A stretch of DNA of 64,000 nucleotides from Diaminobutyricimonas aerilata (GTDB lineage: Bacteria; Actinomycetota; Actinomycetes; Actinomycetales; Microbacteriaceae), in NCBI RefSeq assembly GCF_002797715.1, contig NZ_PGFF01000001.1, forward strand, positions 1,387,304 through 1,451,303. The letters are read 5' to 3'. Positions 45,709 to 53,800 of the stretch are shown one piece after another. Position numbers and translations under genes: made by a program. Position 1 is the stretch's first letter. The number at the start of each line of letters is the position of its first letter. Below the pieces are notes generated by a model. It did no database searches. It had not been told where the DNA came from and was given only the letters and a program-made list of their open reading frames with translations.

Positions 45709-46608
45709 ATGTCGCGGTTGCCCTGGACCGAGCTGCCCCCCGCGGTGCGGGCGTGGGCGGCCGAACTGCTGGGCTCCGAAATCGTGCAGTGGCAGTCGCA
45801 GCAGGGTGGTTTCTCGCCGGGATCCGCCGACATCGTCACGACCGCCGCCGGCCGTCGGGCGTTCATCAAGGCGGTGGGATTCGAGCGCAACCCCGAGTCG
45901 CCCGACATCCACCGCATGGAAGCGCGGATCGCAGCGACCTTCGACCCGCAGCTCCCCGTGCCCCACCTGCTCGGCGTCTACGACGACGGCGACTGGGTCG
46001 CCCTCGCCTTCGAACCGGTCGAGGGTGAGCCGCCGACGCTGCCGTGGCAGCGGCGCGACGTCGTCGCGACCCTCGACGCGTGCCAGTCGATCGCGCGCTG
46101 GCCCGTGCCCCCGGGCATCCCACACGTGCTCGACTTCTGGCGCAGCGCCGCCGACGACTGGCTGCGCGTGCAGTCGGACCTCGATGCGGCGACGGTCGCC
46201 GAGCTGCACCGTCTCGCCGTGGAGGCGGGAGCCCACATCGGCGGCGACCACCTGGTGCAGCTGGATCTGCGGGCGGACAACGTGCTCATCACGAGGTCCG
46301 GACGTGCCGTGATCGTCGACTGGCCGTGGGCGCATCGCGGTCCGTCATGGTTCGACGCGCTCACCCTGCTGTTCAACGTGCGTCTCTACGATCCGTCGCA
46401 CGACGTGGAGGAGTACATCCGCGGTCACTCGGTGTTCGAGACGATGCCTGAGGACGCCGCCGATGCCGTGCTCGCCCTCCTCGCGGGGTTCTTCCTCGCG
46501 CGATCGCAGGAACCGCCGTCCCCGGGCGTCGAGCGCGTGCGCGGGTTCCAGCGCGAACAGGCGGAGGCGATCCTGGGCTGGCTCGCGGACCGTTTCACGT
46601 CCCGCTGA
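45709..46608 (+). CDS. APH-like phosphotransferase family protein
   Basis: This 299-residue protein has a kinase-like (APH/choline kinase) fold. It has the lysine strand RRAFIKAVGFE, the catalytic loop LVQLDLRADNVLI and the metal-binding DWPWAHRGPSWFD. The loop normally reads His-Gly-Asp; here it is Gln-Leu-Asp, keeping the catalytic Asp and downstream Asn. It may phosphorylate a small metabolite; resistance is not implied. TACGGT 6 nt upstream supports the ATG at 45709. Confidence 0.85.
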   Translation: MSRLPWTELPPAVRAWAAELLGSEIVQWQSQQGGFSPGSADIVTTAAGRRAFIKAVGFERNPESPDIHRMEARIAATFDPQLPVPHLLGVYDDGDWVALAFEPVEGEPPTLPWQRRDVVATLDACQSIARWPVPPGIPHVLDFWRSAADDWLRVQSDLDAATVAELHRLAVEAGAHIGGDHLVQLDLRADNVLITRSGRAVIVDWPWAHRGPSWFDALTLLFNVRLYDPSHDVEEYIRGHSVFETMPEDAADAVLALLAGFFLARSQEPPSPGVERVRGFQREQAEAILGWLADRFTSR

Positions 46609-46639
46609 TCCCCGCACCGACGAGGTCGGTGGTCGGGCC

Positions 46640-46645
46640 TAGCAT
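46640..46645 (+). promoter_or_regulatory. Candidate leaderless -10 (TAGCAT)
   Basis: It lies 6 nt before the ATG at 46652. Confidence 0.5.
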
Positions 46646-46651
46646 CGGCTC

Positions 46652-47224
46652 ATGGTGAGCTTCGCCGACAAACCCGTGCTCGAGCTCACGGTCGAGCAGT
46701 GGGAGGAGTTCCTCGCCGGCGACCCCGACCCGGGCGGCGTGCGTCTGAAGCTGCGCAAGAAGTCGTCGACCGCGCCCGGCATGACGTGGCAGGAGGCGGT
46801 CGAGGTCGCGCTCTGCTACGGCTGGATCGACGGGCAGACCTCGCGGTTCGACGACGACTACACCCTGCAGGCGTTCACACCCCGGCGGAAGAACAGTCCG
46901 TGGTCGCAGGTGAACGTCGAGCACGTCGCGCGGCTGACGGCCGAAGGCCGGATGCGGCCCGGCGGCGTCGCCGAGGTGGAGCGGGCGAAGGCCGACGGGC
47001 GGTGGGATGCGGCGTACCGGGTGAAGGGTGCGGTCGCCCCGCCGGATCTGCAGCAGGCACTCGACGCGAACCCCGCTGCGGCCGCGTTCCTCGAGGCGCT
47101 ACCGCGCGCGGACCGCTTCCAGATCTTCTTCCGGATCTCCAACATCAAGACGCCCGCGGTGCGTGCCGCGCGCATCGCCGACGTCGTGGAGAAGGCAGCC
47201 CGCGGGGAACGTCACTACCGCTGA
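46652..47224 (+). CDS. YdeI/OmpD-associated family protein
   Basis: This 190-residue soluble protein shows GVRLKLRKKSSTAPGMTW, EVALCYGWIDGQTSRFDD and the C-terminal YdeI helix bundle RADRFQIFFRISNIKTPA. In enterobacteria YdeI-type proteins have been linked to antimicrobial peptide resistance; the role here is unknown. It stands alone between a phosphotransferase and a monooxygenase gene. Confidence 0.88.
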   Translation: MVSFADKPVLELTVEQWEEFLAGDPDPGGVRLKLRKKSSTAPGMTWQEAVEVALCYGWIDGQTSRFDDDYTLQAFTPRRKNSPWSQVNVEHVARLTAEGRMRPGGVAEVERAKADGRWDAAYRVKGAVAPPDLQQALDANPAAAAFLEALPRADRFQIFFRISNIKTPAVRAARIADVVEKAARGERHYR

Positions 47225-47304
47225 GTCGCACAGGCTCGCCCGACGTGTTGCGTTGTGTTGCGGGCGGGGGTGCGCGTCGGCGGCGCTGCCCGCAGCATGA
47301 AGGC

Positions 47305-48693
47305 ATGACCCGGCAGATCCGCTTCAACGCCTTCGACATGAACTGCGTCGCCCACCAGTCCTCCGGCCTCTGGCGTCATCCGGACGATCAGGCCCACCGC
47401 TACACCGATCTCGAGTACTGGACCGGGCTCGCGAAGCTGCTCGAGTCGGGCACCTTCGACGGCATCTTCATCGCGGACGTGCTCGGCACTTACGACGTCT
47501 ACGGCGGCACGAACGAGGCCGCCATCCGGCACGGCGCGCAGGTGCCCGTCGGCGACCCGCTCATGCTCGTCTCCGCGATGGCGCTCGTCACCGAGCACCT
47601 CGGATTCGGAGTGACCGCCGGCACCGCCTACGAGCATCCGTATCCGTTCGCCCGTCGCATGTCGACGCTCGACCACCTCACGAAGGGCCGGGTCGGCTGG
47701 AACGTCGTGACCGGGTATCTGCCGAGCGCGGCCCGCAACATGGGGCACGACGACCAGCTCGAGCACGACGACCGCTACGACCACGCCGACGAGTACCTCG
47801 AGGTGCTGTACAAGCTGTGGGAGGGCTCCTGGGAGGACGACGCCGTCGTGCGCGACCGGGAGCGGGGCGTGTACACGGAACCGTCGAAGGTGCACGAGAT
47901 CGGGCACAAGGGCACGCACTTCACCGTTCCGGGCATCCACATCTCGGAGCCGTCGCCGCAGCGCACCCCCGTGCTCTACCAGGCGGGCGCCTCCCCGCGA
48001 GGCATCGCCTTCGCCGCGGCGAACGCGGAGGCGATCTTCGTCGCCGCCCACAGCAAGGACGTGCTCAAGAAGACCGTGTCGCGCATCCGAGACGCCCTCG
48101 AGGCGGCCGGCCGTGACCGGTACGCCGCGCGCATCTACACGCTGCTGACGATCATCACCGACGAGACGAGCGAGAAGGCGCAGGCGAAGCTCGAGGAGTA
48201 CCTCTCCTACGCGAGCGAGGAGGGCGCCCTCGTCTTCATGTCCGGCTGGATGGGCGTGGACCTCTCGAAGTACGACCTCGACGAGCCGGTCGGCAACGTC
48301 GAGAGCAACGCGATCAAGTCGGTCGTGTCGAACTTCCAGGAGTCGGCGGCCGCCGGCGACGAGTGGACGGTGCGCGACATCGGCCGGCACGGCGCCATCG
48401 GCGGCCTCGGCCCGTACATCGTCGGATCGGGCGCGGAGATCGCCGACCAGCTGCAGGAGTGGGTGGAGGAGACCGACGTCGACGGGTTCAACCTCGCCTA
48501 CGTCGTGACGCCGGGTACGTTCGAGGATGTCGTGCGCTACGTCATCCCGGAGCTGCGCGCCCGTGGCGCCTATCCGGAGTCGTACGCGGAGGGCACTCTG
48601 CGCAACAAGCTGCACGGCCGCGGCGACCGGCTGCCGGAGGAGCACCTCGGGGCGTCGTTCCGCGTGCGTCCGTCGGGGGTCGTCGCCGGCTGA
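47305..48693 (+). CDS. NtaA/DmoA-family FMN-dependent monooxygenase
   Basis: This 462-residue luciferase-like monooxygenase uses FMNH2 from a partner reductase. It has IRFNAFDMNCVAHQSSGLW at the start, DGIFIADVLGTYDVYGG, AGTAYEHPYPFARRMSTLDH and GRVGWNVVTGYLPSAARNMG, all typical of the NtaA/SnaA/DmoA group that attacks chelators, dialkyl sulfides and related compounds. The ATG at 47305 follows GAAGG. No reductase gene is adjacent, so the flavin supplier must be elsewhere. Confidence 0.92.
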   Translation: MTRQIRFNAFDMNCVAHQSSGLWRHPDDQAHRYTDLEYWTGLAKLLESGTFDGIFIADVLGTYDVYGGTNEAAIRHGAQVPVGDPLMLVSAMALVTEHLGFGVTAGTAYEHPYPFARRMSTLDHLTKGRVGWNVVTGYLPSAARNMGHDDQLEHDDRYDHADEYLEVLYKLWEGSWEDDAVVRDRERGVYTEPSKVHEIGHKGTHFTVPGIHISEPSPQRTPVLYQAGASPRGIAFAAANAEAIFVAAHSKDVLKKTVSRIRDALEAAGRDRYAARIYTLLTIITDETSEKAQAKLEEYLSYASEEGALVFMSGWMGVDLSKYDLDEPVGNVESNAIKSVVSNFQESAAAGDEWTVRDIGRHGAIGGLGPYIVGSGAEIADQLQEWVEETDVDGFNLAYVVTPGTFEDVVRYVIPELRARGAYPESYAEGTLRNKLHGRGDRLPEEHLGASFRVRPSGVVAG

Positions 48694-48739
48694 GCGGTGC
48701 GCCGCCGGTCGCGCGCCGCACGGCGTCCGCTGCAGACCC

Positions 48740-48764
48740 GCTCCCTGAGCCTGTCGAAGGGAGC
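48740..48764. repeat. 25-bp dispersed palindrome, inverted copy
   Basis: This is the reverse complement of the elements at 40063-40127. It lies in the 240-bp gap between the monooxygenase and MFS genes, where nothing else was seen except the -10 at 48922. Confidence 0.85.
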
Positions 48765-48921
48765 CCGTCATACGTGTCCGCGTCGCGCTACTGTTCCGTG
48801 CTCCCGCGCCTGGAGAACCCGTCGCGCGAGTGCGGAACGGGCGCGCGTCGCGGATCGCGCGGCGGCGACGGTTCCCTCCGACGTCGGGGATCCGCACTGA
48901 CGAAGCGGCGCGGAGGCTGTC

Positions 48922-48927
48922 TAGGCT
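48922..48927 (+). promoter_or_regulatory. Candidate leaderless -10 (TAGGCT)
   Basis: It lies 6 nt before the ATG at 48934. No ribosome binding site is present. Confidence 0.55.
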
Positions 48928-48933
48928 CCGCTC

Positions 48934-50115
48934 ATGCTTCGCCGCTCCTTCGCCCTGTTGTGGGTGTCGCAGGCGCTCTCGCAGCTGGGCACGAGCGTGT
49001 CGACGCTCGCCTATCCGCTGCTCGTGCTCGACGCGACCGGGTCGGCACTGCAGGCGGGGCTCGTCGGCGCGGTCACGGCTGCCGTCGCGTTCGTGGTGCG
49101 GGTGCCCGGGGGAGTGCTCGCCGACCGCTTCCGGTACCGGCCGCTCATGCTCGCGGCCGACGGCATCCGCACGGGCGTGCTCGTCGCCGTCACGGCGATG
49201 GTGCTCCTCGATGCGGTGGCGGTGCCGTTGCTGCTCGCCCTCGTGGCGGCTGAGGTCGCGTTCGGCACCGTTTTCGGACCGGCCGAGTTCGCGCTCGTGC
49301 GGCTGCTCGTGCCGGTCGAGGAGCGGGCACTCGCCGTCGGACGCATGCAGTCGCGCTCCCAGCTCGCCGGACTCATCGGGCCACTGCTCGGCGGCGTGCT
49401 GTACGCGGTGCATCCGGCGCTTCCCTTCGCCGTCGACGCCGCGAGCTACACGGCGTCGTTCCTGCTCGTCTCATTCGTCCGATCGCCGCAAGCCGCCCCC
49501 ACCGGGGGGACCGGAGCGCGTTGGCGCGACGAGGTGCGAGCCGGATGGCGGTGGTTGCGGTCGGACGGCTTCCTGCTGCGCGCCGGCCTCTGGGTGGGTG
49601 CGCTCACCGCCGTCTTCGGCGCCGTGGGCCTCGCCATCCTCGTCTTCGCCCGCGACCGCGGTGCCGGCTCGGCGGAGATCGGCGCGATGTACGCGATCAG
49701 CGCCGCCGGGGGAGCGATCGGCGCCCTGCTCACCCCGTGGCTGCAGCGGCGGCTGCGGCCCGTCGCTGTGCTGCGCCTGGCCGCCGCCGTCGACACGGTC
49801 GCGACGCTCGCGCTGCTCCCGCTCGAGTCGCCGTACCTCATCGGCGTCGCCGGTGCCGCGGCCTTCTTCCTCGCGCCGGCCGTGGCGGCGGTGCTGTTCG
49901 GCGACCTCTCCGCGCGCTGCCCCGACCACCTCGTCACCCGCGCGCAGTCGACCCTGGCGCTGCTGGTCGGCGCCTTCGCCCCGCTCACGCCCGCGCTCAT
50001 CGGCGCGGTGAGCGACCGCTGGGGCTCCGCCGTCGCGATCCTCGGGTGCGCGGCGGCATTCGCGGTGCTCACCGTGCTCGCCTGGGCGCTGCGCCCCGCG
50101 CGGGATGAACGGTGA
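48934..50115 (+). CDS. MFS transporter (EntS-like exporter type)
   Basis: This is a 393-residue membrane protein with about 12 hydrophobic segments. The start FALLWVSQALSQLGTSVS, the motif-A-like GGVLADRFRYRPLM and the middle RSQLAGLIGPLLGGVLY match the drug and siderophore exporter branch (EntS/MdtH-like). The substrate cannot be named. It is a single-gene unit with a leaderless-type promoter. Confidence 0.9.
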   Translation: MLRRSFALLWVSQALSQLGTSVSTLAYPLLVLDATGSALQAGLVGAVTAAVAFVVRVPGGVLADRFRYRPLMLAADGIRTGVLVAVTAMVLLDAVAVPLLLALVAAEVAFGTVFGPAEFALVRLLVPVEERALAVGRMQSRSQLAGLIGPLLGGVLYAVHPALPFAVDAASYTASFLLVSFVRSPQAAPTGGTGARWRDEVRAGWRWLRSDGFLLRAGLWVGALTAVFGAVGLAILVFARDRGAGSAEIGAMYAISAAGGAIGALLTPWLQRRLRPVAVLRLAAAVDTVATLALLPLESPYLIGVAGAAAFFLAPAVAAVLFGDLSARCPDHLVTRAQSTLALLVGAFAPLTPALIGAVSDRWGSAVAILGCAAAFAVLTVLAWALRPARDER

Positions 50116-50211
50116 CCCTGGGCATCCGCTCACACGGCGAGCGGCGGTCGAGCGGGTCGTCCTAGCGTGGCGGGGTCCGCCAGCGCGGCGACACGTGATC
50201 GGAGGAGAACC

Positions 50212-50718
50212 ATGAGCGACAGCGAACCCACCCCCTCGTTCGGCGAGGTCAGCACGACGGACGCGATCACGGGCACGAATGCGGGCAGCGCCCTCGACGC
50301 GTCCGACAGCGCGGGCGTGACCGACGCCGCCGCCGCCGTCGATGCGGAGATGAGTGGCACCGACCTGAGCACGGGCGACCGCCCGAACGACGTCGCCGGC
50401 GATGATTCGAGCGAGCGCGAGGAGGGCGACGTCGGGCTCAGCGGCGACGCGGCGCCGAGCACGTCGGTGAGCGACGTCGACCTCGACGAATCCGACGCCA
50501 TCGCCGGCCGCGTCGCGGACGACGCCGACGACAGCGGGGGCGACGCGCCCCTCGCCGACGACGCTGTCGAGGACTTCCGTTTCGCCAACGACCTGGTCAC
50601 GAACGATGCCGTCGCGGGCGAGACGGTGCTCGACGAGGACGCGGCACCCGTCGAGGGTGCCCCCTACGCGGCGGAGAACGAGTTGCACGGCGACGTGCAG
50701 CTCGACGAAGAGCCCTGA
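50212..50718 (+). CDS. Acidic low-complexity protein, function unknown
   Basis: This 168-residue protein is rich in Asp, Ala, Ser and Thr (for example DDADDSGGDAPLADDAVED) with almost no basic residues, so it is probably disordered. A GGAGGAGAACC site precedes the ATG, and TAGCGT at 50163-50168 may be the -10. No transmembrane segment or known motif was seen. Confidence 0.65.
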   Translation: MSDSEPTPSFGEVSTTDAITGTNAGSALDASDSAGVTDAAAAVDAEMSGTDLSTGDRPNDVAGDDSSEREEGDVGLSGDAAPSTSVSDVDLDESDAIAGRVADDADDSGGDAPLADDAVEDFRFANDLVTNDAVAGETVLDEDAAPVEGAPYAAENELHGDVQLDEEP

Positions 50719-50795
50719 CCCCGTGGACGACCGGCGGGCGGCGTCACGGCCGTCGCCCGCCGACGTGCGCGTAGGCTGAGCGCGGGAGGTCCATC

Positions 50796-51092
50796 GTGCA
50801 CCGCTGGTATCCGCGACTCGTCGTCGCGCTGACGCTGGCCTTCCTCGTGCTCGCGGTCGCCGACCAGCCGCAATCCGCGGCACTCGTGCTCGGTGGCGCG
50901 GCCGTCGTCATGCTCGCGTGCTCGGTGCACCACACCGTGCTGACTCTCGCCGTGAGCGAGCGACTGCGGGGCATCGGCGGACGATCCCGTGAACACCGGC
51001 ACGTGCTCACGCGCACGCCCGCACCTCAGCACCCGGACACGCCGGGTCGCGCTCGTCCTCGAGCCCCGGGAGGGATGATCCCGGTCGCCTGA
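50796..51092 (+). CDS. Small membrane protein, possible partner of the YidC-like insertase
   Basis: This 98-residue protein has two hydrophobic stretches (about 8-22, VVALTLAFLVLAVA; about 29-50, ALVLGGAAVVMLACSVHHTVL) and a basic, Pro-rich tail. A GGGAGG site precedes the GTG. It resembles the short DUF6412-type proteins that I recall sitting beside YidC-like genes in this family; that label is tentative. It lies 58 nt before the YidC gene, same strand. Confidence 0.65.
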   Translation: MHRWYPRLVVALTLAFLVLAVADQPQSAALVLGGAAVVMLACSVHHTVLTLAVSERLRGIGGRSREHRHVLTRTPAPQHPDTPGRARPRAPGGMIPVA

Positions 51093-51150
51093 TCCGTCGC
51101 CGACGGACGGGTGGCCACAGGTCATCCATCCGCTCCGACTCGAGGACACC

Positions 51151-51900
51151 GTGAACATCTACACCTTCCCGCCCGTCGCGGCGGCGCTCGACGCCGCCCA
51201 CGCCACCGTCTCCGCCCTCGCCGACGCGCTCGCGCCGCTCGCGGGAGCCCATTCCGCGGCCCTCGCGATCGTGGTCGTCGCCCTCATCGTGCGTGCGGCG
51301 CTCATCCCCGTCGGCATGGCGACCGCACGTGCCGACGCCGACCGGCGCCGACTGGCTCCCCAGCTGCAGCGCTTGCGCGAGCGCTACCGCACCCAGCCCG
51401 AGCTGCTGCAGCGCAAGACGATGGAGCTGTACTCCACCGAGAAGGTGTCCCCGCTCGCGGGATGTCTTCCGCTGCTCGTGCAGGCACCCATCGTCAGCAT
51501 CGTCTACGGCCTGTTCGTCTCCCCGCACATCAACGGCCACGCGAACGTGCTGCTCGAGGCGCCGCTCGCCGGGGCGCCGCTCGGCACGTCTCTTCCGTCG
51601 CTCGTGCTCGCCGGCGCGTGGTGGCCCGACATCGCCGTCGTCGCGGTGCTGCTCGGCATCATCGCGGTCGTCTCCGCCTTCTCGCGGCGCGTGTCGATGC
51701 GCTGGGCGGCGCAGAGCCCGAGCCCGGGGATGCCCGCCGGCACCCTCGCGGTGCTGAGCTGGTTGCCCTTCCTCACGGTCGTGTTCGCCGCGATCGTGCC
51801 GCTCGCCGCGACCCTGTACCTCACCGTCACGACGACGTGGGCACTCATCGAACGCGTGTTGCTCCGACGGCGGATCGACCGCATCCGGGGAACCGCGTGA
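51151..51900 (+). CDS. YidC/Oxa1-family membrane insertase (short form)
   Basis: This 249-residue membrane protein has five or so hydrophobic segments and the YidC core: LIVRAALIPVGMATARADAD with the conserved Arg in the hydrophilic groove, then VSPLAGCLPLLVQAPIVSIV, the family signature. It is shorter than main YidC proteins and lies away from rpmH-rnpA, so it is likely a second, accessory insertase. The client proteins are unknown; the nearby glycosyltransferase and small membrane protein are candidates only by proximity. Confidence 0.88.
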   Translation: MNIYTFPPVAAALDAAHATVSALADALAPLAGAHSAALAIVVVALIVRAALIPVGMATARADADRRRLAPQLQRLRERYRTQPELLQRKTMELYSTEKVSPLAGCLPLLVQAPIVSIVYGLFVSPHINGHANVLLEAPLAGAPLGTSLPSLVLAGAWWPDIAVVAVLLGIIAVVSAFSRRVSMRWAAQSPSPGMPAGTLAVLSWLPFLTVVFAAIVPLAATLYLTVTTTWALIERVLLRRRIDRIRGTA

Positions 51901-51994
51901 CCTCCCTGTGCGGAGGACGAGCCCGCCGACGGCAGCACCCTCCGACTCGGTGCGAAGCTGAGTCGGCGCTCGGGTTCCTCGAACGCCCCGGTCC

Positions 51995-52000
51995 TATCGT
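51995..52000 (+). promoter_or_regulatory. Candidate leaderless -10 (TATCGT)
   Basis: It lies 6 nt before the GTG at 52007 and is the basis for that start. Confidence 0.5.
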
Positions 52001-52006
52001 GACGAG

Positions 52007-53407
52007 GTGCACCTTCCGGCCGGCCGTCACTTCGCGCTCACCTGGAGCATCCCCGACCAGTTCGGCGGGATGACGAGCGCGTTGCTGCACCGGTCGCGAT
52101 CGTTCGTGCACCTCGGCGGAGTCGCGGTGGATGTGCTGACCCTCGACGACCGCGCCGACTACCCCGAGATCGAACGTCGTCTCCGGGAACGCGGCGAGCT
52201 CGTGGACGGCATGCGGCTGCTCAACCTCTGGGAGTGGTGGCGGGTGAACGACCCCCGGCCCGGATCGATCGACCTCGGTCGGCACGTGTTCGCTCCCCTC
52301 GCGCCGCACGAGGGGGAGCTGCAGTTGCGTGAGGGGGTCCCGATCCGCCGGGTGCGCCGCGACGAGCACGGCGTGACCACGCAGATCGACCACTTGCGCG
52401 ACGACGGATCGCTCGCCGTGAGCGACCGCCGCGGTGACGATGGGGCGCGGTCGATCGTGGTGTGCGACCGGGACGGCGTGCCCGTGCGCTCCTTCGGCGG
52501 CGCGTGGGCGTTCTACCGCCATTGGCTCGACCGGCTGACGGCGAAGCAGCGGTCCTTTCTGATCGTGGACAGCAAGACCACCGCGAACTTCGTGCTCGGA
52601 TACCGCCGACCGCACGTCGTCACCGTGCACGTCGTGCACAGTTCGCACCTGCAGGGGTCGGCCCGACCGATCGCGCCGCTGCGCGTCTCGCGCGCCCGGG
52701 TGTTCGAGAACCTCGACGCGCTCGACGCCGTGGTCGTGCTCAGCGAGCGTCAGCGCGGCGACATCGAGGCTCTGCTCGGACCGGCGGACCACCTCACCGT
52801 CATCCCGAACGGGCGCGACATCGCTCCGGCGCTCGCGGCTCCGCTCGAACGCGACCCGTCGCGGGGGATCATGCTCGCGACGCTCACGAGCCGCAAACGG
52901 GTGGACCACGCGGTCCGCGCGGTGACCGCCGCGAGTGCGTCGACGCGCGTCACGCTCGATGTGTACGGGGACGGTGAACTGCGCAGCAGGATCGAACGCG
53001 CCGCCGCGCTGTCCGAGGGGGTGGTGCGGCTGCACGGGCACGACCCGGACGCCCGCCGTCGGCTCGAGGAGGCCTCGTTCCTGCTCCTCACCTCGCGCAG
53101 CGAGGGGTTCCCGCTCGTGCTCGTCGAGTCGATGGCCGCCGGATGCCTCCCGATCGCCTACGACATCTCCTACGGTCCGGCCGACATCATCCGTCACGGC
53201 CGCAACGGGATGCTGGTCCCCTCCGGGGACGTGGACGCTCTGTGCGCGGCGATTCTGCAGCTGCAGGCCATGCCCGCCCGACGGGTGCGGCGGATGCGTC
53301 GAGCCGCCCGCCGTTCGGCACGCCGCTTCACCGATCGCGCCGTGACCCGACGGTGGAACCGCGAGCTCCGCGCCGCCTGGCGGCGCAAGTCGCGTCCGGA
53401 CATGTGA
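52007..53407 (+). CDS. GT4-type glycosyltransferase (TarM/TagE/GtfA-like)
   Basis: This 466-residue cytoplasmic or peripheral membrane enzyme has a TarM-like N-terminal half with VDVLTLDDRADYPEIERRL and a GT-B core. The core has VTVHVVHSSHLQGSARP, VVVLSERQRGDIEALLG, IPNGRDI and the donor-binding E-x7-E-like SRSEGFPLVLVESMAAG. Relatives glucosylate teichoic acids or Ser-rich adhesins; here a wall polymer or glycoprotein target is likely but unproven. The basic C-terminus may aid membrane binding. Confidence 0.85.
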   Translation: MHLPAGRHFALTWSIPDQFGGMTSALLHRSRSFVHLGGVAVDVLTLDDRADYPEIERRLRERGELVDGMRLLNLWEWWRVNDPRPGSIDLGRHVFAPLAPHEGELQLREGVPIRRVRRDEHGVTTQIDHLRDDGSLAVSDRRGDDGARSIVVCDRDGVPVRSFGGAWAFYRHWLDRLTAKQRSFLIVDSKTTANFVLGYRRPHVVTVHVVHSSHLQGSARPIAPLRVSRARVFENLDALDAVVVLSERQRGDIEALLGPADHLTVIPNGRDIAPALAAPLERDPSRGIMLATLTSRKRVDHAVRAVTAASASTRVTLDVYGDGELRSRIERAAALSEGVVRLHGHDPDARRRLEEASFLLLTSRSEGFPLVLVESMAAGCLPIAYDISYGPADIIRHGRNGMLVPSGDVDALCAAILQLQAMPARRVRRMRRAARRSARRFTDRAVTRRWNRELRAAWRRKSRPDM

Positions 53408-53474
53408 GGAACCGGAAGCCGTGCACGGCTGCCGTCGCCGTCCCGGTAGGATCGGAGGCCGGAGGGAGCCACCC

Positions 53475-53648
53475 ATGAAGATCGTCTTGTTCGTCGTCGC
53501 CGCCGTGCTCTTCGTCGGCTCGTTCCTCATGTTCGGGTACGCCGACCAGTTCCCCGAGCCGATGAACTTCATCCTCTTCCTCGGTGGGATCCTCGTCGCG
53601 TCGCTCGCGCTCATGATCCCGTTCCACCTCGCGGACAAGTTCGACTGA
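53475..53648 (+). CDS. Small two-segment membrane protein
   Basis: This 57-residue protein has hydrophobic segments at about 3-21 (IVLFVVAAVLFVGSFLMFG) and about 29-49 (FILFLGGILVASLALMIPF) joined by a DQFPEP turn. GGAGGGAG lies before the ATG. TAGGAT upstream may be the -10. Function unknown; it could be a small subunit of a membrane complex. Confidence 0.7.
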   Translation: MKIVLFVVAAVLFVGSFLMFGYADQFPEPMNFILFLGGILVASLALMIPFHLADKFD

Positions 53649-53800
53649 CCCCGGCCGTTCCCGCCTCTCCGAACGCCAGCTGAGCGTTCCTTGAGAGGAT
53701 TTGAACCGTCCGCTGTGGCCTCGGCAGAATCTCGACCGGCGGTCGTTCCGACCACCCCGACCCCGATGACGGGGCCGGATCGGACGGGGTAGGAGGAGCG

